This document shows positions 46,645-58,032 of a DNA stretch of 64,000 bases, piece by piece. Every line of letters begins with the position of its first letter. Positions within the stretch are counted from its first letter, which is position 1. A model generated the notes under the pieces. That model was not told where the DNA came from and made no database searches. It worked only from the letters and a program-made list of their open reading frames with translations. Location of the stretch: the NCBI GenBank assembly GCA_025200525.1, contig CM045767.1, positions 11,949,273 to 12,013,272 of the forward strand. The letters are read 5' to 3'. A program made the translations under genes and the position numbers. Source of the stretch: Camellia lanceoleosa. Lineage: Eukaryota; Streptophyta; Magnoliopsida; Ericales; Theaceae.

Positions 46645-48986
46645 TGTCACGACCCAAACCCGGCCCTATGGGTTTAGCACCGTAACTGGCCAGTAATCCG
46701 AGATTACCAAAGGCCTGCCAATCAGTAATACAGGAAATCTGAGTTCGAGAACTGGCGGAAGCCAAAAGCAAGAAAACTAGTGTCCATAGAGTGTTAATCA
46801 GATGCCAAAAACATTTTCATACATTTATGCATTCAAACCGATCTGATATACACAATCATTACAGACATTGAAGACGGGGACTCAATCCTCGATATGATCT
46901 GAGAAAAGCAGTCTATCTGATAGCATTACAAAGTACAAAACAATAAGGAGACCTATGGGGACACAAAAACACCCCAAGCCATGGCATGGCGTCTCGGAAC
47001 CTCACAAAGGAGGCACAAAAGCGGGGACCAATCCCACGCTCTAGCTCCGGTCTGGTGGCTGAGCACCTACATATATATATAAACAGTGAGCTAAAGCCCA
47101 GTGAATAACATACAGTGTAAAGAGGTTATGAATGATGTCCTTACAGTAATGAAATCAATTCATTATCTGATGTGCAATCTTCGATATTCGGTCAATCAAG
47201 ATTTCAATCAATCGGTCATATGTGGTACATCCATTAGCCTATAAGCAGTAGGTCCAAAAGGGCCAAGACATATGAACCTTGATAATGATGGCCATCAATC
47301 AGTATGGTTCCACAAGGAAACCAGAGCTCTGTAATGATCAATAACGATGGGTGCTAAGGATGCCTGTCTGATTCGAAATCTGAGGACATACATTCATTCA
47401 ATAAACAATATCGGTTCAATAAACAGTTCGATTCGATAATCAAAATATAACCATTTTGAACATATCTTTACACAATCTGTTACTCACAGTGATTGGGCTA
47501 TCAGAAGCTAGAGCCCGTTCCCGAGAGCCAACCCTAATCAGTCAATCAAATAGAACACACACTAAGTTTCTGGTTTGGAAATGATGATAATTAAATCCCT
47601 AAATTCCTCGGTGTGGTTCTATGTCTACATCCTCATTAAGATGCTCTAAACTAGGCCTAAGAATGCCTAGGATGCGATGAGGATGCAAAATGCACTTAGA
47701 AAACAATTTGAAATTTTGGTGAAACAGGGCCTCCGCTCGGCCGAGTTTCCCTTTCGGCGGACAAGCACCTAAAGGCCCACGCCGGCGTACATTCCGCCGC
47801 TTCAGCGGTGATGAAAGGTGCAAAAAAATCTTTGGATCGCGATTTTCCCTTTCGGCGTTAAAATCCTTTCGGGAAATGTAAAACAATGCGAAAATCTGGG
47901 AGCATGCATTCCCTCGGCCGAAGCACTTCCCGCCGAAGCGACGTCCAAAATCTGGAAAATCCAGATTCGACTTCTGAGTTTCAAACCAAGTTTTGATGCT
48001 CCAAATTCGATCCTCTTGGGCCCATTTCTTGGAAAACTCTTTCAAACACATAGAATAACAAGTTCTAAAACTCAATTTAAGAAATCAAGGCCCAAGGGTG
48101 TTTCAATTAAACTTAATTTCAAACCATTTTCAAGAATACTTTCAAAACATGACATGCATGATCTTTAAACCAATTTTAAGCTTCCAATCATGCTCAAATG
48201 AGCTCAATTCTTTGAAAAGTAAGTTGAAAACATGGACTATGATAACAACATGGACATGCATGTGACAATTCTCCAAGAATTCAACTCAAACTCACTAATC
48301 TCTACATGCATGCAACAATGGAACTCCAATTCAACATTCTTGAACTTCAAACATGGCAATGATGCATGAAACATGCAAGATGGAGCTTAAAGATGACAAG
48401 ATGACCATGAATTCCTTACCTAGAGTGTTAATTCAAGGTGTGGAAGCTAGATATGCCAATTTACACTTTAATTCCAAGCAATCCAAGCCAATTCACCAAG
48501 ATGAGTTCAACTCTCTAGCTCTCACTCTCTCTAAGTTTTGGTCGGCTAGGAAGAAAGAAATGGCTGAGCAAGAGTCTAAGGTAAGGCTCATTACAATTAA
48601 TAAACAAGAGCTCCACTCAAGGGCAATTCGGTAAATATATCTAAGTTTGCAATTAACTCGATTCAATCTAATTTAATCATTCCTAATAAATTTTCAGATA
48701 AATATATCATTAAATCAGAAATATTATCGATTACAAAACATCAACGGTTTCTAAATCGGCCGCCGATAAGGCCTTCAATTAGCAGTTTAAACATAAAATG
48801 CAAACAGATAATCATGCACTCAAACAGATTCAACACGCAATTCAATAGACAAACCCATTCGTTTGATTTGATTTCATTCGGTTTGTTGATGGTTCATCCG
48901 ATTCACTTATCGTCATTATCGATTCGGTTTAGCAATGATCAAGAGGTAATTCAATTGGTTTAACGATGTCGATCGAGGTTGTTACA
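46645..48986 (-). mobile_element. solo LTR of the chromovirus-type family, 2,342 bp, inside copia RT
   Basis: It begins TGTCACGACCCAAACCCGG and ends GATCGAGGTTGTTACA, flanked by the perfect 5-bp TSD AAAAC (46640-46644, 48987-48991). It is related to 22148-24151 and, in opposite orientation, to 49623-51987. Inside, near 47730-47940, it has GC-rich CGGCCGA, CGGCGG and CGCCGGCG motifs where other copies have CTCGAGCG. Open frames inside it are not believable genes. Confidence 0.9.
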
Positions 48987-49622
48987 AAAACAGTGGCATG
49001 AGAAATTTGACAAAGTAATAGTGTCAAATGGTTTTAGGATACATGAATCTGATAAGTGTGTGTACAGTACGTTTACTAGCAATAGAGGTGCAATCATATA
49101 CCTATATGTAAACGACATGCTTATTTTTGGTACTGACAATTATGTAATTGAAAGTACTAAAAGTTTCTTGTCATCTAGCTTTAGTGTGAAAGACATGGGA
49201 TTGGCTGATGTAATTTTGGGTATTAAGATCAAACAAGAGGACAATCATTTGATTCTTATCCAGTCGCACTATATTGAGAAAAGTCATAAGAAATTTAATC
49301 AATATAATTGTACACCCACGTCTACACATTTTGATTCAAATTTGAAATTGTATCCTAATACTGGAAGAGCTGTTGATCAGCTAGAATATTCAAGAGTGAT
49401 AGGTAGCCTGATGTATGCCATGACTTGCACTAGACCTGATATTGTATTTGCAGTGGGAAAACTTAGTAGATACACTAGTAATCCTAGTAGTGTGCATTGG
49501 CATGCTGTTAACCAAGTACTTAGGTACTTGAGGAAAACAATAGACTATGGAATAATCTATAATGGCTATCCAGCAGTGCTAGAAGAATTCACGGATGCCA
49601 GTTGGATAACTGATTGTGAAGA
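48987..49622 (+). pseudogene. copia reverse transcriptase, second part
   Basis: Continues the RT after the inserted LTR (QWHEKFDKVIVSNGFR). It contains the palm motif as YVNDMLIFG, where copia enzymes have YVDDMLIFG, so a catalytic Asp is changed to Asn. It then runs through FSVKDMGLADVILGIKI, LEYSRVIGSLMYAMTCTRPDI and ATSG-type RNase H entry (TDASWITDCED), where the second solo LTR interrupts at 49623. Confidence 0.85.
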
Positions 49623-51987
49623 TGTAACAACCCTCGTCCTTTGTTTACGGTTAAATCGATTCAGATTAAATTGAGTGATTATGACTGATAATTGAACTAA
49701 TCGAAATGTTGAATCGGTATCGATCAAAACCTGAAACTGAATTGATTGCTTGTATCTATTTGAATTACATTTTATCTGTTTGACTGTTTGACTATCTGTT
49801 CATGTTTTTATGTTTACACTGCAAATTGAAAGCCTTATCGGCGGCCGAATCTGAAATTGACGTTTTATACTCGTCATAATTTTTGTGAATTTATGGTGTA
49901 TTTAATTGAAAACTGATTTGGTGTGATTAAATTAGATTAAATATTGATCAATTGCATAGTTGGCCTTATTTACCAAACTAGCCCTTAGTGGGCCACTACC
50001 TAACACTTATTGAGCTTTGTACACATTACAACAAGACACTTTGCTCAGCCATTCTTCTTGCATTAGCCGACCATAGAGAGGGAGAGGGAGAGAATTAAGA
50101 GAGAATTGAACTTAACTTGTTGGCTTGCTTGGTGAATTAAAGAATTGAAGTGTAGATTGTAAATTGAGCTCCTACACCACTAATTCAAGACCTAGGTAAG
50201 GTAATTGAACCTCTCATTGTTGTATTTAAGTTAGTTCTTGCATGGTTCATGCTAAATTGAAGAGTTGAGTTAAGAATTGGTCTTAGAGTGTTGAATTATA
50301 GCACATATCATGCATGCATGTCTACATTGTTACATTTTGAGGTTGATCACATGGAAATCTTGCATGCATGTTCATGTTGATATGTTAAGTCCATGATTTC
50401 ATCTTGAATTTGAAAGAATGAGCTCATTAGAACATGTTTTGAAGCTTAAGAGTTGTTTAAAGTTCATGCATGTTCATTTGAGATCTTGTTCATGAAATTG
50501 GGTTTGAAAATGGATTTAATTAGACACCCTTGGGCCTTGATTTATCAAAATTGATCTTTGAATCATGTGATCCTATGAGTTTACTTATATTTTCCAGAAA
50601 ATTGGCCCAAGAGGATCGAATTTTATGCATCTAAACTTGATTTTGAGTTTGGGACTCAAATCTGGGATTTCCAGATTTTGGTCATCCGCCGGCAGGGAAG
50701 TGCCATTCGGCGGAAAATCGAGCTCTAGTATTTTGCATCGCATTACGATCGCTTGAGCGGGTATTAGGCGCCGGCGGATCTTGTGTCTTACGCCGGCGGC
50801 TATCGAGCGCCGATCGAGCGTGAATTTCACCTATCCAAGATTTTTGGTCCGCCGAGCGGTAAGTTGACGCCGGCGGGAACTATTATTCAGATGTCCGCCG
50901 GCGAAACTGCGCTTCGGCGACTCTTTTCTGAAAATTCTGAAAATGTTTTCCGAATACATCTTTGCATCCTCATTCTATCCTAGGCATTCTTAGGCCTAGT
51001 TTAAGACATCTTAATAAGGATATAGATGTAGAACACACCGAGGCATTAGGGATTAAGTTATTCTGTTCCCAACTGTGTAACTTAAAGTGTGTTCGTTCTG
51101 TACTGTTAGGGTTGGCATTCCGAGGAGACGCTCTAGTTCATTGTAGCCCAGAACTTTGTGAGTAACAATTGTGTAAAGATATGTTCAAAAGATTATCTTT
51201 TGAATACTGAACTGATCTGTTTACTGAACTGATATTATTTACTGAATGAATGTATGTCCTTTATTTCTGAACTGTACTGTGGCATCCTTAGCACCCATCT
51301 TTATTCTTTATTCAGAGATCTCTCGGTTCCTTGTGGAACCACTCATTCTTGATTAATGGCCATCATTACTATTCGGTCTTTAAGACCTACTGCTTACTGT
51401 ACTGTTATGCTAATGGATGTACCACATATGACTGATTGTACTGAATAACTGAAATACTGATTGAAATGAACTGTTTACCATCAGAGGACATTCATTCTAA
51501 ACCCCTTTACGCTTTATGTTATTCACTGGGCTTTAGCTCACTGCTCATATATATATATATATGTAGGTGTACAGGCACCGGATCAAAGCTAGAGGCGTCA
51601 GGGTTAACTCCAGTTTTGTCAAGCCAACCAATGTGCCTCACTGCGAGGTTCCCCACCCGTCAAGGTACTGCTTAAGGGGGGCTTTTATTTCCCCGGCTCT
51701 CTTCGTACCGTTTTTGTATCCTTTATTTAGTATTATCTCTTGTACGTTATCAAGGGATTAGGTCCTGCATCAATGATTGTAAATGTTTGTATAGATCAGA
51801 CTGCTTACGAATGTATGAATGCATGAAAAGTCTTTTGGCATCTGCATCACAACTCATTGGACATTATTTATTTACTGTATTGGCTTCCGCCAGGCCCTGT
51901 ACTGCTGTTTTCTTGTATTCTCATTGGCGGGCCTTGGTAATCTCGGACATCGCCGATTCATGCTAAACCCCAGGGTTTGGGTCAGTG
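49623..51987 (+). mobile_element. solo LTR of the same chromovirus-type family, 2,365 bp, opposite orientation
   Basis: It begins TGTAACAACCCTCG and ends near CAGGGTTTGGGTCAGTG, the reverse complement of the termini of 46645-48986. The target duplication is GAAGA (49618-49622) against TAAGA (51988-51992), one mismatch, and the terminal bases are eroded. CGCCGGCG-type motifs cluster at about 50685-50915. With the LTR at 46645 it forms an inverted pair separated by 636 bp of copia RT. Confidence 0.85.
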
Positions 51988-52422
51988 TAAGATCACTCGT
52001 CTACGAGTGGTTAGATTTTTACTCTTGGAGGAAGAGCTGTCTCCTAGGGTTCTAAGAAGCAAACATGCATAGCAAACTCAACCATCGCGTCTGAGTTTGT
52101 AGTATTGGCTTCTTGTAGCAAAGAGGTAGAGTGGCCAAGGAATCTCTTGTTAGAGATTAAGATATGGCCAAAACCTATGCCACCAATATCTTTGCATTGT
52201 GATAGTAAAGCAACTTTATCACGGGCCTATAGCCATGTCTATAATAGAAAGTCTAGGTATATAGGACTGAGATATGGCTGTGTTAGGCAGTTAATTACAG
52301 AAGGTATGATTACCATTGGTTATGTAAAGTCAAGTGAAAACTTGGTTGACCCCTTAACAAAGGGACTTGCAAGGGATTTGGTATGGAAAACATCAAAAGG
52401 GATGGGTCTTAAGCCCATTTAA
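51988..52422 (+). pseudogene. copia RNase H
   Basis: Joins directly to TDASWITDCED upstream of the inserted LTR: DHSSTSG, IFTLGGRAV and SKKQTCIANSTIASEFVVLASCSKEVEW. It then has HCDSKATLSRAYSHVYNRKSRYIGLRYGCVRQLI, ending LVDPLTKGLARDLVW. Two TAG stops stand where Trp is expected. End of copia pol. Confidence 0.85.
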
Positions 52423-52989
52423 CATAATTACTCCTGGTGGAAACTCAACTTAACACTTGAAGAAACATTAAGTCTTGAGTTCAATGTGCCCAAGTACACA
52501 ATATGTCGTGATTGCAAGCACTAAGTTTTATTTCATTTTCATCCCAAGGTTGAAGTGCTTGGTATCTGTAATGTAGAAAGAAGAGGATGAGTTAGCAAAC
52601 TCTTAATAAGCTTACAACTGGATTGTTAGGGTACTGTAAATTATAGGGGTACTCTCAGTAAGCTTACCTATGTGAGTGTAGGAGGTGGTGTCGCTTCCTC
52701 TGAGTCCAAGGGCTTGACTCTAGAGTGCTCATGAAACAAGATATAGACACAAGGTTAATCCACGTGTCAGTTTGTTTGAATACTTGAGGTAACTTGTACT
52801 GTGCGTGAGACACGCCCAGTTAGTCATATAAGATTGCTAGTTCAAAGAAAAGTATACTATGCCATCTTGACTAACTTTGAGATGTCTTCACTAAGTGAAT
52901 GATTCAAATTGTAAGATATCTCCATCTATGCATAAGGCTGCCAAGTGAACCAAGAATCATCATTTGATATTTTGAAAATGGTAGGGGAA
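52423..52989 (+). other. copia 3' untranslated region and polypurine tract
   Basis: No coding sequence. Ends with AATGGTAGGGGAA directly before the 3' LTR. Confidence 0.7.
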
Positions 52990-54035
52990 TGTTGGGGAAT
53001 TTTCAAAACCTTCTATGTTTTTCTTTGGAAAGCATAAAATAAGCTTGGGAACTTTGTCCCTCATTGGAAAGAGAGCAAAATATGGAGCACTTAATAAAGT
53101 GCTACATGGAATATTCCTTTGAATATGGTATTATGGGATGGATCTAGTGTACATGCACTCACACCGCAAGGATGGTGCTTTGCACTATCCACACACGCCT
53201 TATACGCACGCGCTGCAGCGTCTGGCGTAAGCGATGGGTGTAGCGTTTGATGGCGCACTTTGCACTTAGCACGGACGCATCGACGCTATGAGGGCGCTTT
53301 CCTATTTGTATCGGACATGTTAAAGTGATGACGTGGAATATAGTCAGCTTCATGTGGCGTCCATGGGTGATGAGTCAACCAACTGATCGAACGGTTGTGT
53401 ATCCAATCTGGAGCGGTTTGATCATAGCTGTTGATCGGAGATGCGCGTGATCGTACAGATGAGATAGCACCCGATCATGATTATGTATGATTAGGCAAGG
53501 CATCTATTCGATATGAGAATGATCTGCACCATAGATCGTCCCTTGATCGGATGCGATCAAGGGACGTGACCATTCGATCAGATGCATTAAGACCTATAAA
53601 TAGGCTGCAAAATCAGCTCTTTTAATTATCCAAAAGTCATTTATACAATTCTCTCTCTTTTTCTCTCTTGATTTAGAGTTTTTGGTCAAGTGTTTCTTAA
53701 GTTAGTTTCTGTTTTTCTTATTGGTATTCAAGTTCTACGGACTTAATTATTAGTGTCTTGGTTTTCTTGATTATATCAAGAGTATTCTGATATACTGTTG
53801 TTAGTGCAGACGCCGGTAGACTTGATCTTTAAATCGGGCTTCATTGTATTTTGGAGGCGAATTTGCTGTAATCTCCTACATACTATTTGGTGGGTGCAAA
53901 TATTGTCTTTTGAAAAGTAACTTAGTAATGTGACTTGAAGCATCAAATTTTCTGTTCAATATAGACAAGATCATCATCAAGTTTTGAAGATTCAAAGACT
54001 ACCAACTGAAGATTGCAAGACGAATTGCTCCAACA
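52990..54035 (+). repeat. copia 3' LTR
   Basis: It is the more complete LTR, with a TATAAATA box at 53595-53602 and a perfect 12-bp inverted repeat at 53537-53566 (CGTCCCTTGATC, 6-base loop, GATCAAGGGACG) upstream of it. It ends GCTCCAACA before the TSD. It shares the cluster GGCGCACTTTGCACTTAGCACGG with the 5' LTR. Confidence 0.9.
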
Positions 54036-55231
54036 CTTTAAATATAGAGCTTTAGAGCTGACTCCCACCCATAATGTGATAGTTGTGCTTTTTTTTTTTT
54101 TTTGTTTTTTTTCTTTTTGCTACATTACTAAAACTCAAATTAAAACTCTAGATTTAGAATTCTGTACCATTTTCCTAAATTGATTATATCACTACTATAA
54201 ATTAAGCATACAATCATATAGTAAGTTGAATCTACCAAATATCTTTTCTTGTGTAATGAAATTAACTTTTTAAAGATATTATTGTGGTTAGCAGAGAGAG
54301 GCTTGACTGTGTGCTGGGAGATGTCATATATGATTAATGTAAGAGTAGCGCCTGGTTTTAACCATTTATAAACAGTGCATGAACTTCCTCAATCATAGCT
54401 TTCGAAAAATAAACATTTATTATTCAGCACCATAATTTAAAGACTTCAACAGTTTTATAGCATGATTGAGTTGTCTTTTTTTTTTCTTTTTTTTCCTTTA
54501 ATTTCCAAGAAAGCAATCACTGTGTTTGGTCGTGATTTTTTTAATATGATTTTTTGAAAATTTTATACAACTTGTTTAGTTATTCTAAAAAATGAGTTAT
54601 GTTTTTAAAAAAATAAATGAGATAGATAGGCTTTAATAGAATAGGTACATATAAGTAGGCTTTGAAAATGAGATAGGTAGGCTTTGAAAATAAGATAGGT
54701 AGGCTTTAATAGAATGGGTTATGCTAGGACACTGAATTTTCTGCAATAAATGACAAATGTCCCCACACCCATGTGAAACATTTGGTCATTTGTTTGGTAG
54801 AAAATTTGAGACCTCTAGCATTTTTCTTAGTAGAATAGATACATATAGGTACATAGATGTATGTATATATATATATATTTGAAAAATTTGAGAGAATGTT
54901 TTGATGTGATTTTTTTGTATTTTTTTAATTGTTTCAATCATTAATTTAGAGGGAAATTTGAAATTGTAATGATATATTTTTTTGAAAACCAAACAAGTAT
55001 TTTTTTTTTAAAAACAGTTTTTAAATCATTTTTTCAAAAAACGACAACTAAGCATGCTGAATGATTTATTTATTTATTTATTTTATTGGAGATCAAATCA
55101 ATACCTATCCATCCATATAAACATTGCATCTAGTATGAGCTCCAGTATTTATTTTTAAAAAATATAATGATAAAATCATATAATTATAATTATCAAATCA
55201 ATCTAATTTTTACATAATTGATCTAGACAAT
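54036..55231. other. AT-rich intergenic DNA, no gene seen
   Basis: Includes a small tandem of GAGATAGGTAGGCTTTGAAAA-like units (about 54620-54715) and (AT)n near 54865-54880. No gene supported. Confidence 0.6.
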
Positions 55232-55472
55232 GGCCCCATTTGGTAGAGCTGTGGGAAATTGATTATAACTTATAACCTAGCAGCTTATAGTTTATAGCTG
55301 TGAACATAAGTTGATTTTTGACTTATAAATTAAGATTCTCCTCTCACACTCAAAGAATAAGTTGATTTTTGACTTATAAAAAGCTATAAGCTGTATTGTT
55401 AAGCTGAACCAAACACATCAAAATAACTGAAATTAAGCTAAAAATTTGAAATAAGTCCTACCAAACAGGACC
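55232..55472. mobile_element. MITE, 241 bp, probably PIF/Harbinger-type
   Basis: GGCCCCATTTGGTAGAGC and CTACCAAACAGGACC are inverted ends, flanked by AAT on both sides (55229-55231, 55473-55475). The inside has repeated GACTTATAA and AGCTTATAG blocks. No coding capacity. Confidence 0.6.
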
Positions 55473-55560
55473 AATATGCTTTCAAAATGAATTATTTAGA
55501 TAATCAAAGTAAAACTTGGATAATTCATGGGCCCAATCGGGAGAATAACCCCTTCCATAC

Positions 55561-55864
55561 ATTGACAATTGAATTTGAGTTTGACACGTTGAATAACACT
55601 TAAAAAGAAAGGAATTTTCAAGATCAATTTTATAAAACTACTTAGATTCCACCTTGCTCATACTTTTGTAAGGATTACTTATAGAAATGGAATTAACAAT
55701 TTTCCAATTTGATTGACAATTGAATTTGAGTTGAACACGTCGAATTACTCTTAACACTCATAAAGAAATGTACCTTTAAGATCAATTTTATAAAACTATT
55801 TAGATCCCACCCTGATGATACTTCGTAAGGATTACTTGTATAAATGAAATTAACAATTTTCCAA
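55561..55864. repeat. two-copy tandem duplication of about 150 bp
   Basis: 55561-55700 and 55712-55864 share ATTGACAATTGAATTTGAGT, GATCAATTTTATAAAACTA and GAAATTAACAATTTTCCAA. They differ by several substitutions and a small indel. Confidence 0.8.
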
Positions 55865-56636
55865 ATGCAAATTGGAGAGAAGTTCTAATTCCTCCATTCT
55901 TACCATTTGGTACCAATCCACAATTTTGACAAAGAACCATTCTTCTTCAAACATTTGAATTGTCTAACTCATGTTTCCTTCAAGTAGTGCTGGGCTAAAA
56001 AGTTCCAAAGTTCAACATGGAATTCAAATCTTGCTACTTCCTAATAATTGATAGGATAAGGGCACGTTTTTTTCCCCTTCAAATTTATGTTAAATTTTTT
56101 GAACTTTTATGGTCCTTCTACCATAGAAAATCTAAATAGTTAAAAAATTTAGAAGTCCACTAAAAGAAAAAAAAAATAATAATAAAGTAAAAAAGTGGTT
56201 TGGCTTTTCGTTGGCTTATTTATTTCTTTTTTTGTATTTAGCCAACTTGTTTTTCAAAATTTTTAATTTTAATTTTGTTTTGTTAATTTTATGGTGCGTC
56301 TAATGGAGTAGAACTTAAATTGTATTTTTTTATTTTATTTTAAAGATCAATAAAAATAAAAAAACAAAAAAACCACTAAAAGGTCAATCTCAAATACCCA
56401 AAACCATCGTACAGAAATGACTGTAGTGATCATTCTTAAGTGTAACGTACTTTCTTTTTTTTGAACAACAAGTGTAACGTACTTGGTGTTTCTTTTTTTG
56501 ACGAGGTTAATTTTGCAAAACCAAAAAGTGTTTTTTTTTTTGGACAAAATCAAACAGTTAGAATTTTGAATTAGACAAATTAATCTCAACCTAAAGTTTG
56601 CGATTCAAGCATGTAGACCACCTTATTTAAAATAAA
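55865..56636. other. AT-rich intergenic DNA, no gene seen
   Basis: Ordinary AT-rich sequence; the 80-codon minus-strand open frame at 56347-56589 is low complexity and is not called. Confidence 0.6.
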
Positions 56637-57004
56637 GGGTAAATTACACTGATGCCCTGAGGTTTGGTCCAATTACATTCCACCTCTTGACGTTTTGAAA
56701 ATTACATTTTTACCCGTGTGGTTAATAGTCTCATTTTACAAACCTCTCTACTTATATAAAAGACCGCAACTCTTAGTAGAAAAACAGATAAAATTACATT
56801 GAAAAAAAAAGGAACGCAAAGGGAAAGGAGAAAAAAAAAACAGAGGAAGTAAAGTAAAGCATAAAAAAAAAAAGAGTGTATGAGTTCAATATTTTCATTC
56901 CGTGTAAATAATTACAATAATAGGGGGGTTAGTATAATTTTCCAAACGTCAGGGAGTGATATGTATTAAACTCAAACCTCAGGGGGTATAAGTGTAATTT
57001 ATCC
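56637..57004. mobile_element. Mutator-like MITE (MULE-MITE), 368 bp
   Basis: Inverted ends of about 30 bp (GGGTAAATTACACTGATGCC and, at the right, GGTATAAGTGTAATTTATCC) are flanked by a perfect 9-bp duplication TAAAATAAA (56628-56636, 57005-57013). A 9-bp TSD with long terminal repeats is the Mutator mark. No coding region. Confidence 0.85.
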
Positions 57005-57013
57005 TAAAATAAA

Positions 57014-57387
57014 AGATAGAATTCTCTCCGGTCCACACACATGTATAGGAGAGTATTGTTTGTGTTTGTGGGTCTATCACAGGTCTCATTTTGATATTTT
57101 AATTATAGGTTTTTATGTGTAAATCATTTTTAAAAAAATGAATAAATTTGATAATTGTGACCACATATTTAATAAAAAGTTTATTTTTAAAATCATACTT
57201 GTTATCAATTTAAATAAAAAAAAATAAATATGTTAAAATCATTGATTATGTTACTAAAATTTCATGTATAATCCACAAACATATTATTATGAAATGAACA
57301 GATGGATTTGTGAGAATGGGGCTTACTCGGGCTCCTTTCATCCAATCTACTATGTGAATTAGTGAAAAATTTGACCCTCTAAAATTA
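57014..57387. other. AT-rich intergenic DNA, no gene seen
   Basis: Nothing recognisable. Confidence 0.6.
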
Positions 57388-57808
57388 TGTTGGATTGGTG
57401 GACCCTAATAAGTACTGTTCACTTAATCCTACTGTTCACTCAAACACTAGGTCCAATGGGGGTTTGAGGGGACTTTCCCCCAAGGGAAAAGGGGGTCTAG
57501 GAGGGTAAACCCCCCCTTCCCGCGGCCAAAATCTTTTTGGTACTTTCGTAATTTCCATGTTACTTCTGTGTAACCCTAATTCGATACTTATTTATAGATG
57601 AATGAACGCCTCTTTTAGGTTAAGAGAGAGTTGTATTTTTCTGATTATAGTGAAAACCGCAGTAACCGTGGACGTAGCCCTATTCTAGGGTGAACCACGT
57701 AAATCCTTGTGTTCTTGTGTGTGTGATTTGTTTGATTCATTTTTTTTTTCTTCCTTATTTATTATTTCTTGTCTCACTGATCTTGATTAAGAAGGGTCAA
57801 TTCTAACA
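57388..57808 (+). repeat. copia-type 5' LTR, second copia element
   Basis: TGTTGGATTGG to ATTCTAACA, 421 bp, with a TATTTATAG box near 57588 and a following ATTGATATCAGAGTATTGG that matches, with changes, the initiator-Met tRNA primer-binding sequence TGGTATCAGAGC. It contains a run of G and C tracts (57465-57535). Confidence 0.8.
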
Positions 57809-57822
57809 ATTGATATCAGAGT
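57809..57822 (+). promoter_or_regulatory. primer-binding site of the second copia element
   Basis: ATTGATATCAGAGT, one base after the LTR end, resembles the usual plant copia primer-binding site complementary to initiator Met tRNA, with substitutions. Confidence 0.65.
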
Positions 57823-57841
57823 ATTGGTTCGAGTGGAAGCA

Positions 57842-58032
57842 ATGACTACAGACAAAAAGGTTTGTATCGATAAATTTAATGGCACAGATTTCGGATTTTG
57901 GAAGATACAGATTGAAGACTATCTGTATTAGAAAAAACTATATGAGCCCCTTTCAGGGACAAAACCAAAAAAGATGAAGGATGATGAGTGGACTCTTCTT
58001 GATCGGCAAGCGGTAGGTGTTATTCGGCTAAC
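57842..58032 (+). pseudogene. copia gag N-terminus, truncated
   Basis: MTTDKKVCIDKFNGTDFGFWKIQIEDYLY, then a TAG in place of a Gln codon, then KKLYEPLSGT and DEWTLLDRQAVGVIRLT, the start of copia gag. The sequence is cut at 58032 by the 5' end of a CACTA element. Confidence 0.8.

Larger units (their letters stand above)
42989..54035 (+). mobile_element. Ty1/copia LTR retrotransposon, full length but dead and twice interrupted
   Basis: 5' LTR 42989-43776 and 3' LTR 52990-54035 both begin TGTTGG(A/G)GAATTTTC and end TCCAACA. The flanks CTCTA (42984-42988) and CTTTA (54036-54040) are a 5-bp TSD with one change. The internal order gag, protease, integrase, reverse transcriptase, RNase H is the copia order. 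Removing two nested solo LTRs (46645-48986 and 49623-51987) and one TSD copy at each restores a continuous pol reading order. Many catalytic changes and stops show it is old. A purine-rich GGTAGGGGAA tract precedes the 3' LTR. Confidence 0.9.

Noticed and set aside
47599..48634. 158- and 116-codon overlapping frames in the 46645 LTR
   Set aside because: LTR sequence with no domain match; both strands open by chance in a GC-rich patch.
46645..48986. Terminal repeats TGTCACGACC and GGTTGTTACA taken as a DNA transposon
   Set aside because: The 5-bp TSD and TG...CA ends, and a copy beside gypsy pol, fit a solo LTR better.
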